From: Pseudomonadota bacterium
GTDB taxonomy: Bacteria > Pseudomonadota > Gammaproteobacteria > Burkholderiales > Burkholderiaceae_C
Direction of reading: 5' to 3'
Assembly (NCBI GenBank): GCA_023410975.1
Contig: JAEYPG010000114.1
Coordinates: forward strand, 1-5,993
DNA length: 5,993 bases
The notes under the pieces were generated by a model that did no database searches, was not told the DNA's origin, and saw only the letters and a program-made list of their open reading frames with translations. The position numbers and the translations under genes are program-made. This document shows, piece by piece, positions 4,492-5,993 of this stretch (position 1 is its first letter; each line of letters starts with the position of its first letter).

Positions 4492-5565
4492 TCAGGGTTT
4501 CTCCGCAATTTGTCCCAGCTTTTCACACGCGGCGCGCGCCTTGGTGTCACAGGCTGGCCGCAACGCCTCCTGCTCGTAGCGCGGGTACAGGTGCACGACG
4601 TTGCGGGTGTACTCGGTGGCGCGCGCGGCCCAGCCCTGGAACTCCTCGGGCAGCGGGCTGCGCAGCAGCTCCGTCATCTCCAGGCCCTGCGCCGCGGCGC
4701 GCTGCAGCGTGCCTTCGAGCCAGCCCAGGTAGCGCTGCGTCATGGCCAGGCCCTGCGCGTCGGCGCGCACCGGGCCGTGGCTGGGTACCAGTGCCTTCAG
4801 GCCTGGCACGGTGGCGTCCGCGCGCTCGCGCGACGGCGCCTGGGCAGCCGGTTGCGCCGGCAACGCAGCCTGCAGCGCCTGCAGGCTCTGCTGCCACTGC
4901 GGCAGCCGCGCGTGCGGCGTGGTGGGAATGCGCTGCACGAACACCAGCCCGCCGGCGAAGACCACGCCGCTGCGGCGGTCCACCAGCACCAGGTCGCTGT
5001 CGGTGTGGCCCTGGTACTCGCGCAGCTCGAACTCGCGCCCGCCCATGCGCAGCACGCCCGGCGCCAAGTCGCCATCGGGCAGCAGCGCCTGCGTGCCCTT
5101 CATCCAGTCGCCGCAGAGGCGGTAGAGGTTGTCCTCGTAGGCCTGGGCCTCGCGCGCCATGCCCGCACGCGTGGCCGGGGTGGCCAGGCGCGGCACGTCG
5201 GCGAAGGCTTGGTTGCCCAGGAAGTAATCGGGATGCAGGTTCAGGTGGATCACCTGCTTCACCGGCTCGCCGGCGGTGCGCTCGATGAGCGCGCGCAGCT
5301 GCTGCCCGTACTTCAGCGAGGGCCCGGTGTTGACCACCAGCACGCCCGCGCCCGTGGCGATGAAGCCGGTGTTGATGATGTTGCAACCGTTGGCCGGCTC
5401 GAAGTCGGCGTTGGCGCCCTCCACCACCCACACCCCCGGCGCCAGCGCGCGGGCCTGCAGGTTGTAGTCGAGGCGGGCCGCATCGGCCTGGCCGGCCACA
5501 CCGGGGGACGCGGCGCCCGCCAGCGCCAGCGCGGCGGCAGCGCACAGTAGACGAAGGCGCTTCAT
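4492..5565 (-). CDS. Metallo-beta-lactamase-fold protein of the quinoprotein relay (SoxH-like) type
   Basis: This 357-residue protein has an N-terminal signal peptide (hydrophobic residues 5-19, cut likely near residues 20-25). The MBL fold shows in TGAGVLVVNTGPS (71-83), HLNLHPDYFLGNQAF (107-121), the YQGHTDSDLVLVD segment (184-196), VVFAGGLVF (201-209) and LVPSHGPV (259-266). Its closest match I recognise is the 'quinoprotein relay system zinc metallohydrolase' group, SoxH-like exported proteins found beside PQQ dehydrogenases; R-I-P-T-T-P-H-A (212-219) fits that group, though I cannot settle the subtype. The usual HxHxDH motif reads Asn109-x-His111-x-Asp113-Tyr114, and the usual late Asp is Gly206; His187 and His263 remain. 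Metal binding may be altered. The C-terminal ~90 residues extend past the core and hold Cys339 and Cys347. The ATG overlaps the TGA of the SoxYZ-like gene (ATGA), and no Shine-Dalgarno is seen, so translation is probably coupled. The substrate is unknown. Confidence 0.87.
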   Translation of the reverse strand: MKRLRLLCAAAALALAGAASPGVAGQADAARLDYNLQARALAPGVWVVEGANADFEPANGCNIINTGFIATGAGVLVVNTGPSLKYGQQLRALIERTAGEPVKQVIHLNLHPDYFLGNQAFADVPRLATPATRAGMAREAQAYEDNLYRLCGDWMKGTQALLPDGDLAPGVLRMGGREFELREYQGHTDSDLVLVDRRSGVVFAGGLVFVQRIPTTPHARLPQWQQSLQALQAALPAQPAAQAPSRERADATVPGLKALVPSHGPVRADAQGLAMTQRYLGWLEGTLQRAAAQGLEMTELLRSPLPEEFQGWAARATEYTRNVVHLYPRYEQEALRPACDTKARAACEKLGQIAEKP

Positions 5566-5993
5566 GGCAGCAGGCGGCGGCCGATGGCCGCGTCGAAACG
5601 GTTGCCGTTGTTGTCGCTGCCGCGCACGCGCAGCGACTCCTGTACCCGGCCGGGCAGCTCGAAGCTCAGCACCGGGTTCTCGCTCAGCGGCTCGTGGCCG
5701 TTGAACAGCAGCAGCTCGCGTCCGGCCTCGTCCAGCACCGCCAGGCGGTTGATGTAGAAGGCCGGCACGCCGGCAACCAGGCCGGTGTCCATCGGGTGCA
5801 TCACGCGCAGCCGCAGCCGCGTGGCCTGCGCGTCCAGCGGGCTCTCGAACAGCGCGCCGCTGACCTGGCCCAGCGTGCTGGCCCAGCTGCCATCCGAGCG
5901 CGTGGCCCCTGGCACGGTGCAGCCGCCGCCGGTGGATTCCACCCAGGTGCCGCCCACGTGCCACACGCCGTCGCCCCTGCGCGCCCCCGCCCC
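5562..5993 (-). CDS. Quinoprotein dehydrogenase-associated SoxYZ-like carrier protein, N-terminus outside the window
   Basis: The minus-strand frame is open from the window edge to the TGA at 5564-5562, giving 143 visible C-terminal residues; the true start lies beyond base 5993. A GTG at 5966 is in frame but falls mid-domain and is not a credible start. Visible residues 1-25 end in VESTGGGC, comparable to the glycine-rich cysteine site of SoxY; Cys25 (codon 5921-5919) is the likely carrier residue. Residues about 56-135 match the SoxZ fold: RLRVMHPMDTGL, then FYINRLAVLDEAG, LSENPVLSFEL and a final GSDNNGNRFDAAI strand. A SoxY-SoxZ fusion next to a SoxH-like MBL gene and a PQQ dehydrogenase is the known 'SoxYZ-like carrier' setting. 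The protein should be periplasmic and may carry a covalently bound group on its cysteine, but what it carries is not established. It overlaps the MBL gene by 4 bp, the tightest coupling in the window. Confidence 0.85.
   Translation of the reverse strand, partial: GAGARRGDGVWHVGGTWVESTGGGCTVPGATRSDGSWASTLGQVSGALFESPLDAQATRLRLRVMHPMDTGLVAGVPAFYINRLAVLDEAGRELLLFNGHEPLSENPVLSFELPGRVQESLRVRGSDNNGNRFDAAIGRRLLP

Noticed and set aside
5470..5565. MBL protein as a lipoprotein through Cys8
   Set aside because: The residues before Cys8 (R-L-L) do not form a lipobox, and the hydrophobic core continues well past the cysteine.
5566..5964. N-terminal extension of the MBL frame
   Set aside because: This is the shifted frame of the SoxYZ-like gene, whose SoxZ motifs are clear; the ATGA overlap and signal peptide place the MBL start at 5565.

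Overview
The window is very GC-rich (roughly 70% by eye) with strong G/C third-position bias. It carries an orphan Bug-family (TctC-like) periplasmic binding protein and a quinoprotein alcohol-oxidation locus. Together these suggest a betaproteobacterium of the order Burkholderiales, possibly Comamonadaceae; the genus cannot be told from the sequence.

The left third (1-1693, plus strand) holds two overlapping genes. The first encodes a lipoprotein, cut by the window edge just before its lipobox. The second encodes a complete Bug/TctC-type solute-binding protein whose ATG lies inside the last codons of the lipoprotein gene. A 115-bp convergent intergenic region follows, with two strong hairpins but no T-tracts.

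The right two thirds (1809-5993) are all on the minus strand. In transcription order they are: a SoxYZ-like carrier (5' end off the window), a metallo-beta-lactamase-fold protein of the quinoprotein relay type joined to it by an ATGA overlap, a 147-bp intergenic region, a PQQ-dependent alcohol dehydrogenase of the ExaA/PedE/PedH type, and a 250-residue predicted outer-membrane beta-barrel protein starting 40 bp after the dehydrogenase stop. The 147-bp gap contains a textbook sigma-54 (-24/-12) promoter, and the dehydrogenase has a near-ideal ribosome binding site.

How the genes fit together: the dehydrogenase should oxidise alcohols in the periplasm using PQQ. It has the extra active-site aspartate (Asp-Phe-Asp) that marks lanthanide-using members of the family. 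SoxYZ-like carriers and SoxH-like MBL proteins are known to accompany such quinoproteins, but their biochemical role is not settled; here the MBL metal-ligand set looks substituted at several positions. The barrel gene has a terminator-like hairpin with a T6 tract inside its signal-peptide codons, and a second hairpin that would exclude it. This looks like an attenuator controlling read-through from the dehydrogenase gene. No RNA genes, CRISPR arrays, insertion sequences or attachment sites were seen.
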